A DNA stretch of 64,000 nucleotides from Mya arenaria (GCF_026914265.1 NC_069124.1:5482213-5546212); one strand, 5' to 3'. Positions 13,401 through 23,514 are shown, counted from the stretch's first letter. Program-made: numbers and translations. Notes: generated by a model not told the origin, from the sequence alone.

Positions 13401-16400
13401 TCCCAAAAGCAAAATATATATTTTTCCAAATCTTCAGAAAAAATAATATAATTAATGTGACGTAAATTTTTGGGGATAATTGAATACAGTAAATGTTGAG
13501 TTTCATCTTATTGAGACATCAGTATGAAATATTATCTGTCATGATTTATGGCAATAGATATTTACACCCCAAGGATTAATATTTCAGCCTTTTCAGGTCT
13601 TTTGAAAGGGAAAAGAAACTAATATTAATTTGTCCTTAAAAAATATAATCACAACTGCTTATTGGTGCCTAAAACCTGCATCAGATTGGATTAAACCTCC
13701 ACATATCCGTCCTTCAATTCTTGATGAACCAACTGGGTATGCACATTCCACTAATTATGCCCCCCTTCGAAGAAGAGGGGTATATTGCTTTGCACAGGCA
13801 TGTCAGTCGGTCGGTCGGTCCGTCGGTAGACCAAAGCTTGTCCGAGTGATAACTCAACAATTCCTGGACGTATGGTCATCAAACTTCACATGAAGGTTAG
13901 GCCTGATCAGTAGATGACCCCTATTGATTTTGGGGGTCATCGGGTCAAAGGTCAAGGTCACAGTGACCTTTAATGGTAAAATAATTGTAAAGCTTGTCCG
14001 AGTGATAACTCAACGATGCCTGCACCCATGGCCCTCAAACTTGACATGGAGGTTGGGCCTGACCAGTAGATGACCCCTATTGTTTTGGGGGGGGTCATCA
14101 GGCCAAAAGGCAAGGTCACAGTGACCTTGAATGGTAAAAGGTCGTCCGAGTGATAACTTGACAATGCCTGCACCCATGGCCCTCAAACTTGACTTGGAGG
14201 TTGGGCCTGACCAGAGCTGACCCCTATTGTTTTTGGGGCTCATCGGGTCAATGGTCAAGTTCACAGTGACCTTGAATGGTAAAAGGTTGTCCGAGTGATA
14301 ACTCAACAATGCCGGCACCCATGGCCCTCATAATTGAATTGGAGGTTGGGCCAGACCAGTAGAAAAACCCAATTGTTTTTGGGGGTCATCGGGCCAAAGG
14401 TCAAGGTCACAGTCACCTTGAATGGTTAAAGGTTTTCCTTGTGATAACTTGACAATGCCTGCACCTATGGCCCTCAAACTTGACTTGGAATTGGGCCTGA
14501 CCAGTACATGACCCCTTTTGTTTTTGGGGGTCATCTGGCCAAAGGTCAAGGTCACAGTGACCTTGAATGGTAAAAGGTTGTCCGAGTGATAACTCGACAA
14601 TGCCTGCACCCATGGCCCTCAAACTTGACTTGGAGAATTGGCCTGACCAGGAGATGACCCCTATGGTTTTGGGGGGTCATCTGGCCAAAGGTCAAGGTCA
14701 CAGTGACCTGGAATGGTAAAAGGTTGTCCGAGTGATAACTCGACAATGCCTGCAGCCATGGCCCTCAAACTTGACTTGGAGGTTGGGCCTGGCCAGAAGA
14801 TGGTCCCTATTTAGGGGTCATTGGGCTAAAGGTCAAGGTCACAGTGACCTGGAATGGTAAAAGGTTATCCGAGTGATAACTCGAAAATGCATGCACCCAT
14901 GGCCCTCAAACTTGACTTGGAGGTTGGGCCTGACCAGTAGATGACCCCTATTGATTTTAGGGGTCAAAGGTCAAGGTCACAGTGACCTTCAAAGCGACCT
15001 TGACAATTCCTGGACCTATGGTCATCAAACTTGACATGAAGGTTGGGCCTGCCCAGTAGATGACCCCTATCTTCTTTGGGGGTCATCAGGCCAAGGTCAA
15101 TGTGACCAGTAACCTTTAACGCAAAAAAGTTAACAAATCTTTTCCCACTGATATCTCAACAATGCCTGAACCTATGATCATTAAACTTGACATGGATGTT
15201 AAGCCTGATCAGTAGATCACCCTTATTGATTTTAGGATTCATAGAGCCAAAGGTCAAGGTCACAGTGATCTTGAATGGTAAAAGGTTGTCCGAGTGATAA
15301 CTCAACAATGCCTGAACCCATGGCCTTCAAACTTGACTTGGAGTTGCATCTGACTTGTAGATGACCCCTTATGATTAAAGGGGTCATTGGGTCAAAGGTC
15401 AAGGTCACAGTGACCTTGAACAAAAAAACTTGTCTGTGTGATAACTTGACAATGCCTGCACCCATGGCCCTCGAACTTGACATTTAGGTTTCTGGTGACC
15501 TGCTGATGACTCTGGATTTTGAGTTCATAGAGTCAAAGGTCATGGTCATAACACACTCTATCCTCACACTTTAATGGTCATAATCTTAAAACTGCCTTAA
15601 CGGCAACAAATCAGCTGTCATTTTGGTCCATGCATATTTCATTCAATTGTCCATATAATCCTGACAACATGGCGCGAGGGGGGCATAATGTTTGACAAAC
15701 ATCTCTTGTTAATAATCATGCATACACTTTCTGTGACGTCGCTGAGCAGAATTGTTTACTCCTTTATAACTTTAATGAATTGCGCCATTATATGAACAAA
15801 GCTTAGCTGTAAAACTATTTTTTTCTAAATCCTGTGTAATGAAAAAACAAAATACTATATCAATTTTAATTTTCATTATTTCTCCATTGGTATGAACCAA
15901 TTTTATATGACCATTTAAAAAAAAAAAAGGATGTATTATAGTTGTACTTGCAGTGTACAGGCGAGCGGCGTCCAGTATTTGTCCGCTCAATTTCTTTGGA
16001 AGCCTATGTCCAATCACCACCAAATTTGGTCAGGATGTCCATTGACATTATATCTTCGACACGCTCAATAACCAGCCATATTGCTTTCATCACTCAAGAG
16101 TTATAACCCTTTAATTATATAAATTACCTACAATTGGTCTTGTCTTCTCAATTACTTTAAAAGCCTTGTCAAATCATCAGTAAATTTGGTTAGCCTGTGT
16201 AGTGGTATAGTATCTCGACCAAGATTGATAACCAGCCATATCCCTTAAGTCACTTTAAAGTTATCACTCTTATCTTTTAGAAATTACCTCAAATCAGTCA
16301 TGTGATCAATAACTGAAGAAACTTTCGTCCAATCACCACCAGATTTAATCAGAATGTGTATGGGTATAATATCTTGGACAAGTTTAGATAATCAGCCATA

Positions 16401-18421
16401 TTGCTGTAGTCACTCAGGAGTTCTCACACTTAAATTATAGAAATTACCTAAATTTGGTCTTGTAAGCTCATTAAGCCTTCGTCCAATCACCACCAAATTT
16501 GATCAGAATTGGTATATTATCTTGGACAAGTTTGATAACCAGACATATCGCTGTAGTTGCTCGAGAGTTATCATCCTTTCATAATATTAATTTCTTAAAA
16601 TTAGTCTTTTCCGATCAATAACTTTTGAAACCTTTATCCAAACATCACTTTAGTCAGAATGCAGTGTTCTCAACGAGATCCGGCTGCCGGCCAAAATGGA
16701 TGGTTTAAATGGCAATTTGGCTGGTTCAAATTTGGAAAATAAGTGAATAAAAAGTAGAATAAGTAGGAGCTGGTCGGTAACATTACTATTTGCGTCAGTT
16801 CAACCGAAACTTATTGAGAACCCTGAGAATGTGTATGGGTATAATATCTCAGACAATTTTGATAACCAGCCATATTGCTGTAGTCATCTAAGAGTTATTG
16901 CCCTTTAATTATAGAAATTACCTAAAATTTCTTTTGTCTGCTCAATAACTGATGTAACCTTTGTACAATCACCACCAACATTTGGCAAGACTGTGTATTT
17001 GTATAATTCTTCGGACAAGTGCTAAATCAGCCATATCATTCTTGTCGCACAAGAGTAATCGCCATGTAATAATATAAATTACCTCAAATCTGTCTAGTCT
17101 GATCAATTTATTTAGCAACCTTTGACCAATCATCACCATATTTCATTAGATGGAATGGATATAGTGATTATATCTTAGATAAGTGGGATAACCAGCCATA
17201 TTGCTCTTGTCACTCAAAGGTTGTTCCCCTTTTATTATAGAAATTACCAAGAATGTCCTGTCCGATCATTAATTTTTTAATTTTATAATCCCTTGCCCAA
17301 GCAATTCATGGACAAAATTGGGTCAGAATGTGTATGGGAATAATATCTTTGGACAAGTTGGTTAACCAGCCATATAACTTTAGTCACATATAAATTACCT
17401 AAAACTGGTCTTTTCCGATCAATAACTTTAGAAGCCCTTTTTCCAATTGTCACCAAATTTGTTCAGAATGTGTCTGAACATGTCTTGGCCGGGTTCATTA
17501 ACAAGCCATGTCGCCTCAGTCACACCAGAGTTATGACTCTTGAAATGGCAGAAACAGTCCTTACAGTGTCTGCTCTCTTAATTTGGCTTAGCATATAACC
17601 ACTTATCATCAAACTTGGTGTCCTGAAATTGAAAGTTTAAATATGATGCCATTTCACAGTATGCATGTTTGTTTATTTATTTTTTTAAACAGAATCATAC
17701 TAAGTTAAAAAATATTGTTCAATATCGAACCTTAAATCTTGATTTCCGCTACTGATATTAACAATCCGGGCTATGTGAGTTACATCCCTTTCTTCCATTT
17801 ATTTCTCTATAAAACTATTTTAGCCAAATTTGACCTGAAATGAACTTCGTAGAGAAAAATGTTCAGAGGCCTAATACTATAGAAAGGACACAGAGGCTAT
17901 TTCTGTTTTTAAATTCTGGAGGACAAAAGTGCGTTCTATACACAGTCAATTCTCATTCAAATCAGGTCCCCAATACTCAGTTTACATGGTTACGCTACAC
18001 GACGTAATGAAATGAAATTTACAATATGATTTTAATGATATTAATACACAGTATTATTTGGGGTTTTTTAATTTATATTTTTAGAATTAAATTTCATGTT
18101 TTAATTGTCACATTGATATGTTTTTCAAAATTGGATGATGGATTTAATATTTGATTACATCAAAACTGCAAACTTATGTACGTTGAAAATAAATTAGAAA
18201 TCCATTACATATTTGCAGGTCTGGGCTGCACAACAGTAACCTCCCCTGATGGAGCGGCCCTCGCCGCAGCCCAGATTCTTTGCCTCAACGACCATATGAT
18301 CTGGGCAAAACTGCGCACCAAACAGCTCAACACTTGGGTAGGTCTGAAAGAGGCAGACATTAAGGCCAGGAAGACGAATTTCATGATTGAGAAATCCGAG
18401 GTCTTTCAAAATGGACATTAG
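7290..18421 (+). CDS. PAICS: Bifunctional phosphoribosylaminoimidazole carboxylase / SAICAR synthetase, seven exons
   Basis: The protein catalyses two successive cytosolic steps of de novo purine synthesis: AIR carboxylation to CAIR, then condensation with aspartate to SAICAR. Coding exons are 7290-7487, 7730-7908, 8691-8898, 9878-10047, 10437-10614, 13183-13341 and 18219-18421, all with GT-AG borders and compatible phases. The N-terminal SAICAR synthetase half shows [28 protein letters not shown] and DMKIEFGV. The C-terminal carboxylase half shows [29 protein letters not shown] and [11 protein letters not shown]. The seven exons give about 431 codons, close to the 425 residues of human PAICS, but the first exon with the start methionine is not identified. 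Introns are full of repeats; the longest (13342-18218) is 4.9 kb. The reading frame is intact throughout. Confidence 0.93.
7730..7908 (+). CDS. PAICS: PAICS exon with the [17 protein letters not shown] motif
   Basis: The acceptor is ATATTTCAG and the donor GTATATCAG. The exon covers [16 protein letters not shown] to KQEIFFK, with [16 protein letters not shown], the most conserved block of SAICAR synthetase. Confidence 0.93.
8691..8898 (+). CDS. PAICS: PAICS exon, C-terminal part of SAICAR synthetase
   Basis: It starts [14 protein letters not shown] after TGTACACAG and ends [13 protein letters not shown] at GTAAGACTT. The conserved substrate-binding IEFG segment is present. The overlapping minus-strand frame is an antisense shadow. 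Confidence 0.92.
9165..9235 (+). mobile_element. tRNA-derived SINE head fragment
   Basis: GTCTAGTGGTATGGG resembles a pol III A box and GGGTTCAAGTCCCACA a B box, about 40 bases apart, as in tRNA-like SINE promoters. The cloverleaf is not intact, so it is not a functional tRNA. It lies in the PAICS intron after the exon ending 8898. Confidence 0.5.
9878..10047 (+). CDS. PAICS: PAICS exon joining the two catalytic domains
   Basis: It reads [17 protein letters not shown] (the conserved D-S-D-S-x-R-x-W motif of SAICAR synthetase) and runs to FEWVADRVG, the linker to the carboxylase domain. The acceptor is CCCTCCAG and the donor GTAAGTTTT. It ends in phase 0. Confidence 0.92.
10283..10376 (+). 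pseudogene. Relic duplicate of the PAICS carboxylase exon
   Basis: The frame reads [19 protein letters not shown] and then RLDKIWV, against [21 protein letters not shown] in the true exon that follows at 10437. The nucleotide match is roughly three-quarters by eye, with 14 identical bases over TCTCCCACAGACAT. Many differences fall at third codon positions. No usable in-frame acceptor precedes it and no clear donor follows, so it is most likely a dead exon duplication rather than an alternative exon. Confidence 0.6.
10437..10614 (+). CDS. PAICS: PAICS exon opening the AIR carboxylase domain
   Basis: It begins [19 protein letters not shown] after TGTTTTCAG and ends LAQYEG at GTAAAAGTC. The GSPTD loop corresponds to the GSxSD phosphate/CO2-binding loop of PurE-type carboxylases, and [10 protein letters not shown] follows. 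A relic copy of this exon lies about 160 bp upstream. Confidence 0.93.
10668..11425. mobile_element. Harbinger-type TIR element of 758 bp carrying a coding first exon
   Basis: The left end begins GGCCTAAAATAAAAAA and then TTTGTTTGGAGTAACGCGAC. The right end on the opposite strand begins GGCCAACCTTAAAAAAA and then TTGTTTGGAGTAACCCTACC. TAA flanks both ends (10665-10667 and 11426-11428), a TWA target as in PIF/Harbinger. The inside holds a promoter-like stretch and a 60-codon exon but no transposase, so the copy is non-autonomous. It lies in the PAICS intron between 10614 and 13183. Confidence 0.7.
10896..11077 (+). CDS. Putative first coding exon inside the TIR element, unknown protein
   Basis: ATG at 10896 (AAAACATGGCTG, good context) opens 60 codons starting [16 protein letters not shown] and ending [11 protein letters not shown], with a weak donor (TTTG|GTAAAAC) and a stop immediately after it if unspliced. 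I do not recognise the fold. It may be the first exon of one of the parent transposon's genes or a captured host exon. The open frame extends upstream but lacks an earlier good start. Confidence 0.4.
11650..12640 (-). mobile_element. Pearl-like element with ~165-bp tandem core repeats
   Basis: It opens with TTAGCTCGACTATTCGAAGA and GGGCTATACTACTCGCCCC, the complement of the end of the element at 22608-23514. About five degenerate units follow, each with GACTTAATACTTCACAC, a GTTCAGGACCATC-like phrase and TTATGGCCCCTGATTGACT. It has no coding content. The class (non-autonomous, internal core repeats) is known from bivalves. Confidence 0.6.
13183..13341 (+). CDS. PAICS: PAICS exon, core of AIR carboxylase
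   Basis: It reads [19 protein letters not shown], then [19 protein letters not shown], and ends SSLRLPSG. The acceptor is CTGTATTTTAG and the donor GTGAGTTAT. The AGRSNGLGP loop is the signature of the animal enzyme. Confidence 0.93.
13754..15693. mobile_element. Pearl-like element with ~146-bp core repeats rich in nuclear-receptor half-sites
   Basis: The ends are inverted (ATTATGCCCCCCTTCG at left, CGAGGGGGGCATAAT at right). A CGGT-type simple repeat follows the left end. About 12 units then follow with phrases AACTTGACATGGAGGTTGG, AGTAGATGACCCC and TCAAGGTCACAGTGACC. At least seven units contain a perfect AGGTCACAGTGACCT palindrome. All ORFs here are translations of the repeat. It lies in the last PAICS intron. 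Confidence 0.75.
15960..17640. repeat. Degenerate tandem array, ~155-bp units
   Basis: About ten units share phrases such as CCAATCACCACCAAATTTGG, ATAATATCTTGGACAAGTTT, AACCAGCCATAT and TAGAAATTACCTAAAA. Divergence between units is high. The same family occurs near 6290-6700. It is interrupted at 16662-16825 by a MITE. No genes. Confidence 0.7.
16662..16825. mobile_element. hAT-like MITE, 164 bp
   Basis: It begins CAGTGTTCTCAA and ends TTGAGAACCCTG, its near complement. The 6-bp AGAATG is repeated directly at both edges (16656-16661 and 16826-16831). The inserted sequence breaks one unit of the surrounding tandem array, which gives a clean empty-site comparison with neighbouring units. Confidence 0.65.
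17641..18218. other. Remaining intron sequence before the last PAICS exon
   Basis: AT-rich intronic sequence without a coding frame or a repeat that I recognise. Confidence 0.5.
18219..18421 (+). CDS. PAICS: PAICS last coding exon
   Basis: After ATATTTGCAG it reads [20 protein letters not shown] and ends [10 protein letters not shown] with TAG at 18419-18421. [15 protein letters not shown] corresponds to the C-terminal helix of human PAICS. It sits 4.9 kb downstream of the previous exon. Confidence 0.92.
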
Positions 18422-19040
18422 ATGACGAGTTCATTGGGAAATTATTATTACTGTTATGAGATTTTTGGCAGATTTGGTGCATTAATGAATCTGATATTAA
18501 ATAGACACTATTGTTGTATATTGTTTTGCAAATCAAAAACATTAGTCAGGTTTAGTGAGATCTGAATCTGATACTGAATTATAAAATGAATAGACTTATA
18601 TCTTGTAGTTTAGCAAACCAGAGATGAATATATTTAACAATCAAACATTGAACAAAATTGTTTCTTTAATAGCATTTGTACCAGTGTATTTTTGAATCTG
18701 ATAACAAATTGACATTACTGTGAAATGTAAAGATTATCAGATGGTAACCTTTGTAAATCATAAATACTAGTAGTAGTCACCATTCATTCAGTTATAATGT
18801 TCATGGTTGTTAAGATTCATAGTTTGACATTTTTCAACAGCCAGTTTCGTATTTGTTTGATTTATTTCATTAGTTAATGTCATTATGTAAGACAGTTAGC
18901 TCATTATGAACCAGCATGATCTCAAAGTGGTGCCATTTTTATGAAATATAAGTTGTTTTTGTTTATTTCTAGTTGCGATTGAATGAACCGTTTTCAAGAG
19001 GAATGTTTTGATACCAAATAAACAGTATTTTTCTATATGT
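18422..19040 (+). terminator. PAICS 3' untranslated region with poly(A) signal
   Basis: AT-rich sequence follows the stop codon. AATAAA at 19017-19022 is the first canonical polyadenylation hexamer I see on the plus strand after the stop, so transcription probably ends shortly after 19040. Confidence 0.45.
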
Positions 19041-19505
19041 CCAGTTATTATCATGTCTCCCCCAAGACGAATTGTTTTTGCCCTGTTCGTCTGTACACCT
19101 CACTTTGTTTCCGCTCAATGACGAAAGAAGGCTTTGACCCAGGAACTTGATATGCAGGTTGGTAATGACCATAAGATGACCATTTTTTATTTTGAGTTAA
19201 GGTCAAAGGTCAAGGTCACAGTGACTCTTGAGATGAAAAAACAGTTTCTGCTCAATAACTGTTGATTCTTTGGGTCCAGGAACTTCATAGTGGGTATGGG
19301 AGTAGGTCATGACTATTAGATGACCCCTATTGATTTTGAGATCGGGTCAAGGCTGTGGCGACTTGATTCTGAAAAATTATTTCTTCTCAATAGCTTAAGA
19401 ATGCTAACACCAAGGAACTTCATACTTGGTATGCCAGTTGGTCATGACTAGTAGATGACCTCTATTTATTTTAAGATTAGTAAGTCCAAGGCCAGTCTGT
19501 TTATG
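19041..19505. repeat. Fragment of a tandem-core bivalve repeat
   Basis: Three degenerate units carry AGGTCAAGGTCACAGTGAC, CAGGAACTTCATA and AGTAGATGACCCCTATT, related to the arrays at 13754 and 60841. No coding sequence. Confidence 0.5.
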
Positions 19506-19565
19506 TCTTTAAAAAAACAAATAGAGGTTTTGTCTTTAACGTCATGGTTCCTCTAAATTATCTTA

Positions 19566-19644
19566 AACTTGACAAACCATTGCCAATATGCATCACAAAC
19601 TTGACTAACCATTTTCTTGAATGAGTTCATTGTGTAGGTAAATC
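19566..19644. repeat. Left remnant of the 32-bp satellite
   Basis: Contains about two units of the CTTGACTAACCATTGCC / AATATGCATC type directly left of the Penelope-like element, the same unit that makes the array to its right. Confidence 0.6.
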
Positions 19645-21675
19645 CAATAGATTGATAACATATTCTTCAAACACTACACTTACTTTTTAAAGCTGAAATT
19701 TTCGTCCAACACTGTGGACATCATCAGAGCAACTGGCCTGAATATCGCTCACTCGCAGCTCTGACACTCGGGACTTCCCGCCGAATTTCCGTAATCCGGC
19801 GAAAAGTGGGTCAAGGGTAAGTCCACCGTTGTATTGGATACCACTGACTATGAGGGGAAGGTGAGAGTGATGCTAGGTGATGAACGGACGTATGTGAAGT
19901 TAGATAAAGACCCCACATCAAATTATAAGAGGAAGTTGGTCTCTATATTGATAGGCTTCAAAAAAGATGACAAGATTACAGAAGGACAGTATAGACATTT
20001 ATACCCTACAGCAGAGCAGGTACCTAGAATGTATTGCACTCCGAAAATTCACAAGGAGGGGAACCCACTCCGACCGATTGTCGACTATACAGGATCTATC
20101 GGTTATAACAGCTCGAGGCTGTTAGCAGATGTATTAGGTCCACTAGTGGGATTAAGTGAGTACCATGTGAAAAACTCTAAACATTTGTCAGACTCGTTGA
20201 GTACAGTGATGATTGAAGACAACGAAGTGTTTGCCTCACATGACGTGGTGTCACTTTTCACCAACACCCCCATCGACAAGGCCCTATCAGTCATAAGAGA
20301 CCGCCTAGAGAAAGACAAGACCCTAAAAAAGAGAACCAAGCTGAGTGTGGATGACATCAAGAATCTAACAGACTTTATTTTGACGACAACATACTTTCAG
20401 TTCAGAGGTGACATATACCAACAAAAGTTTGGCACCGCTATGGGAAGTCCAGTATCTCCGATAGTGGCTAACCTGTATATGGAGTTTTTGGAAAGAGAAG
20501 CCATTGCAACTGCTCCGGTGACATGTAAACCAACCTTGTGGAAACGCTACGTAGATGACATATTAGAGAAGATTCAGAGAGGACAACTACAGAACCTCAC
20601 TGACCACCTCAACACTGTAGACGTTACCAATAACATCAAGTTCACCCACGAAGAAGAAAGCAACGGGGCAATTCCATTCTTGGATACTCTCATCACCAGG
20701 AAGGAAGATGGTAGTATCAAACTGCTAGTATATAGAAAGAAAGCCCACACGGACCAATACCTGAATTTTTCATCCCACCACCCATTACAGCACAAGCTGA
20801 GCGTGGTCAGAACTCTATTAGACAGGTGCTACAACCTCGTCAACGAAACTGAAGATAGAGATAAAGAGGAAGAACATGTAAAACAAGCTTTAGGCCAGTG
20901 TGGGTACCCTGATTGGACAATAAAGAGGGTTAAGACCGAGATTTTGAAAAGAAAAAATGAAAACAAGGACAAGAAAAAAGTGAAACATACAGATAGAGAC
21001 AATAAATCTAAAGGGATGGTGGTTATTCCGTATGTGAAAGGGCTATCTGAAGCAGTGAGCCGGGTGTTTAATAAACATCGAGTCGCCACGGCCATGCGCC
21101 CACATCAGACACTACGTAACATCTTAGTGCACCCCAAGGACAAACAGGAAACAACAGAGAAAGCAGAAGTAATTTACAAAATACCTTGTAAAAATTGTGA
21201 TAAAGTCTACGTGGGAGAATCGGGGCGAAAATTTGGAATAAGACTGAATGAACACAAAAAAGATTGTGAAACAAACTCAAATAAGGCATTTACTAGATCA
21301 ACTAGAAAACAATCAGAATTGACAATAGAAAAAAGTGCAATCACAGATCACCAGAACATAAATAATCATGAAATAGACTGGGAGGGGGCACGCGTAATAG
21401 AGAGAGAATCAGACTGGAGAGTGCGAAAAACGAAGGAGGCTATCTGCATCAAAACTGAGGGGGCAGTTATGAACCGGGACGAGGGGGCCTTCCTTTCTGG
21501 GATTTACAACCCACTTTTCGCCGGATTACGGAAATTCGGCGGGAAGTCCCGAGTGTCAGAGCTGCGAGTGAGCGATATTCAGGCCAGTTGCTCTGATGAT
21601 GTCCACAGTGTTGGACGAAAATTTCAGCTTTAAAAAGTAAGTGTAGTGTTTGAAGAATATGTTATCAATCTATTG
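19645..21675 (+). mobile_element. Penelope-like element with ~165-bp inverted terminal repeats
   Basis: The left 165 bp (19645-19812) is the near-perfect complement of the right end (21514-21675), both starting CAATAGATTGATAACATATT when read inward. Between them lies a reverse transcriptase/GIY-YIG endonuclease frame in plus orientation. The copy is short at its 5' side compared with full-length family members. Inverted terminal repeats on shortened copies are a known Penelope arrangement. The element sits inside a 32-bp satellite. Near-identity of the ends suggests a fairly young insertion. Confidence 0.85.
19834..21633 (+). CDS. Penelope-like reverse transcriptase with GIY-YIG endonuclease
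   Basis: The enzyme copies element RNA at nicked DNA in the nucleus. The 599-codon frame shows the RT blocks KIHKEGNPLRPIVDYTGSIG, FGTAMGSPVSPIVANLYMEF and the catalytic YVDD near residue 240. A C-terminal GIY-YIG-like segment is at about residues 445-480 (IYKIPCKNCDKVYVGESGR). The C-terminus lies within the right inverted repeat. The frame has no ATG where it opens and begins inside the N-terminal region of the family, consistent with a copy lacking its 5' part. The minus-strand frames here are shadows. Confidence 0.88.
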   Translation: MDTTDYEGKVRVMLGDERTYVKLDKDPTSNYKRKLVSILIGFKKDDKITEGQYRHLYPTAEQVPRMYCTPKIHKEGNPLRPIVDYTGSIGYNSSRLLADVLGPLVGLSEYHVKNSKHLSDSLSTVMIEDNEVFASHDVVSLFTNTPIDKALSVIRDRLEKDKTLKKRTKLSVDDIKNLTDFILTTTYFQFRGDIYQQKFGTAMGSPVSPIVANLYMEFLEREAIATAPVTCKPTLWKRYVDDILEKIQRGQLQNLTDHLNTVDVTNNIKFTHEEESNGAIPFLDTLITRKEDGSIKLLVYRKKAHTDQYLNFSSHHPLQHKLSVVRTLLDRCYNLVNETEDRDKEEEHVKQALGQCGYPDWTIKRVKTEILKRKNENKDKKKVKHTDRDNKSKGMVVIPYVKGLSEAVSRVFNKHRVATAMRPHQTLRNILVHPKDKQETTEKAEVIYKIPCKNCDKVYVGESGRKFGIRLNEHKKDCETNSNKAFTRSTRKQSELTIEKSAITDHQNINNHEIDWEGARVIERESDWRVRKTKEAICIKTEGAVMNRDEGAFLSGIYNPLFAGLRKFGGKSRVSELRVSDIQASCSDDVHSVGRKFQL

Positions 21676-22590
21676 ACTAACCATTGCCAATATGCATCCA
21701 AAACTTGACAAACCATTGCCAATATGCATCACAAACTTGACTAACCATTGCCAATATGCATCCAAAACTTGACAAACCATTGCCAATATGCATCACAAAC
21801 TTGACTAACCATTGCCAATATGCATCACAAACTTGACTAACCATTGCCAATATGCATCACAAACTTGACTAACCATTGCCAATATGCATCCAAAACTTAG
21901 TCTAACTATTGCTAATATGCATCACAAACTTGACTTACCATTGCCAATATGCATCCAAAACTTGACAAACCATTGCCAATATGCATCACTAACTTGACTA
22001 ACCATTGCCAATATGCATCCAAAACTTGACAAACCATTGCCAATATGCACCACAAACTTGACTCACTATTGCTAATATGCATCACATACTTGACTAACCA
22101 TTGCCAATATGCTTCACAAACTTGACTAACCATTGCCAATATGCATCCAAAACTTGACAAACCATTGCCAATATGCACCACAAACTTGACTAACTTTTGC
22201 TAATATGCATCACATACTTGACTAACCATTGCCAATATGCATCACAAACTTGACTAACCATTGGCAATATGCATCACAAACTTGACGAACCATTGCCAAT
22301 ATGTATCACAAACTTGACTTACCATTGCCAATATGCATCACAAACTTGACAAACCATTGCCAATATGCATCACAAACTTGACTAACCATTGCCAATATGC
22401 ATCACAAACTTGATGAACCATTGCCAATATGTATCACAAACTTGACTTACCATTGCCAATATGCATCACAAACTTGACTAACCATTGCCAATATGTATCA
22501 CAAACTTGAAAAATTAATTTCTGGAGCAGTCCGGAAAACTTTCACCCATACCCAAAACCATTGCCAATATGCATCACAAACTTGACTAAC
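21676..22590. repeat. 32-bp satellite array, about 28 units
   Basis: The unit is CTTGACTAACCATTGCC plus AATATGCATCACAAA. Two variants (ACTAACC after ATCACAA, and ACAAACC after ATCCAAA) tend to alternate in the left half, which suggests a 64-bp higher-order unit. The long minus-strand frame here is a translated repeat. Confidence 0.85.
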
Positions 22591-22607
22591 CATATAAATT
22601 ACAATAA

Positions 22608-23514
22608 AAAACAAGAGCTGTCACAGAGACTGTGCGCTTGACTATTACACCGCTTTTCAGTGTAAGGATTGAAAAGTTTTGGCGAAACATGGATCACTGT
22701 AAAATAAGATTAGATTTCAATGCAATACATGATGTATTTGCTGAGATATTAACATGAATGTTGTGACATGGAAAATTTTAACCAGAATTTTTAAGTCCAA
22801 TAATAAAGGGTCATTATTTGCAAAATACACTTATCTAACTTGGTTAAGTAGGTTGGGTGGTTGAGTACCATTGTATAAAGATTCAATGCAATACATGAAG
22901 TAGTTGCTGAGATATTAACCTATGTGTGCTACCATGCAAAATCTTAACCAGAATTTCTGAGTCGCAATATAAAGGGGCAAAAATGATATAATATAAATGA
23001 TTAGAGTTGTCTTTTATGATTAATTAAGAAGGTTGAATGGTTGGGAGCCTGTGTATAAAGTTTCAATGCAATACATGATATATTCAAATTTCTATGTTGA
23101 ATTAAAAGGGGCGATAATTTGAATTTTATGCAAAATAGAGTTATCTTACTTGGTTATTTTAGTAGATTGGATGGTTGAGTACCATTGTGTAAAGTCTCAA
23201 TGCAATACGTCAAGTAGTTGCTGAGATATTAACCTTTGTGTGCTTACATGCAAAACCTTGACCAGAATTTCTAAGTCAAATAATAAAGGCCCATAATTTG
23301 CATTATATTCAAAAAAGTGTTATCCCACTTCATTATTTTAGTAGGTTAAATAGTTGGGAATACATATCTTAAGTTTCAATGCAATACATGATGTATTTAC
23401 TGAGATAATGACTTAAATGTGCTTACATGAAAAACTTTAAACCAAGGTGTGACGCCAATGCTTGGGTGAGTAGTATAGCTCTCCTTATTCTTCGAATAGG
23501 CGAGCTAATAAGTA
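22608..23514 (+). mobile_element. Pearl-like element with ~190-bp tandem core repeats
   Basis: It starts AAACAAGAGCTGTCACAGAG and ends GAGTAGTATAGCTCTCC, then TTATTCTTCGAATAG and GCGAGCTAA. Four to five units contain CAATGCAATACATGATGTA, TTGCTGAGATATTAACC and AATAAAGGG. The same family lies inverted at 11650-12640. No genes. Confidence 0.65.

Noticed and set aside
13970-15483. Series of minus-strand frames with recurring [12 protein letters not shown]-type text
   Set aside because: Each is the translation of one or two units of the ~146-bp tandem array; repetition explains the similarity.
19645-21675. DNA transposon, judged by terminal inverted repeats
   Set aside because: The single large frame is a Penelope-type reverse transcriptase with GIY-YIG, and inverted ends occur in that family.
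21912-22181. Minus-strand frame with repeated ILAMVSQV-type text
   Set aside because: Translation of the 32-bp satellite.
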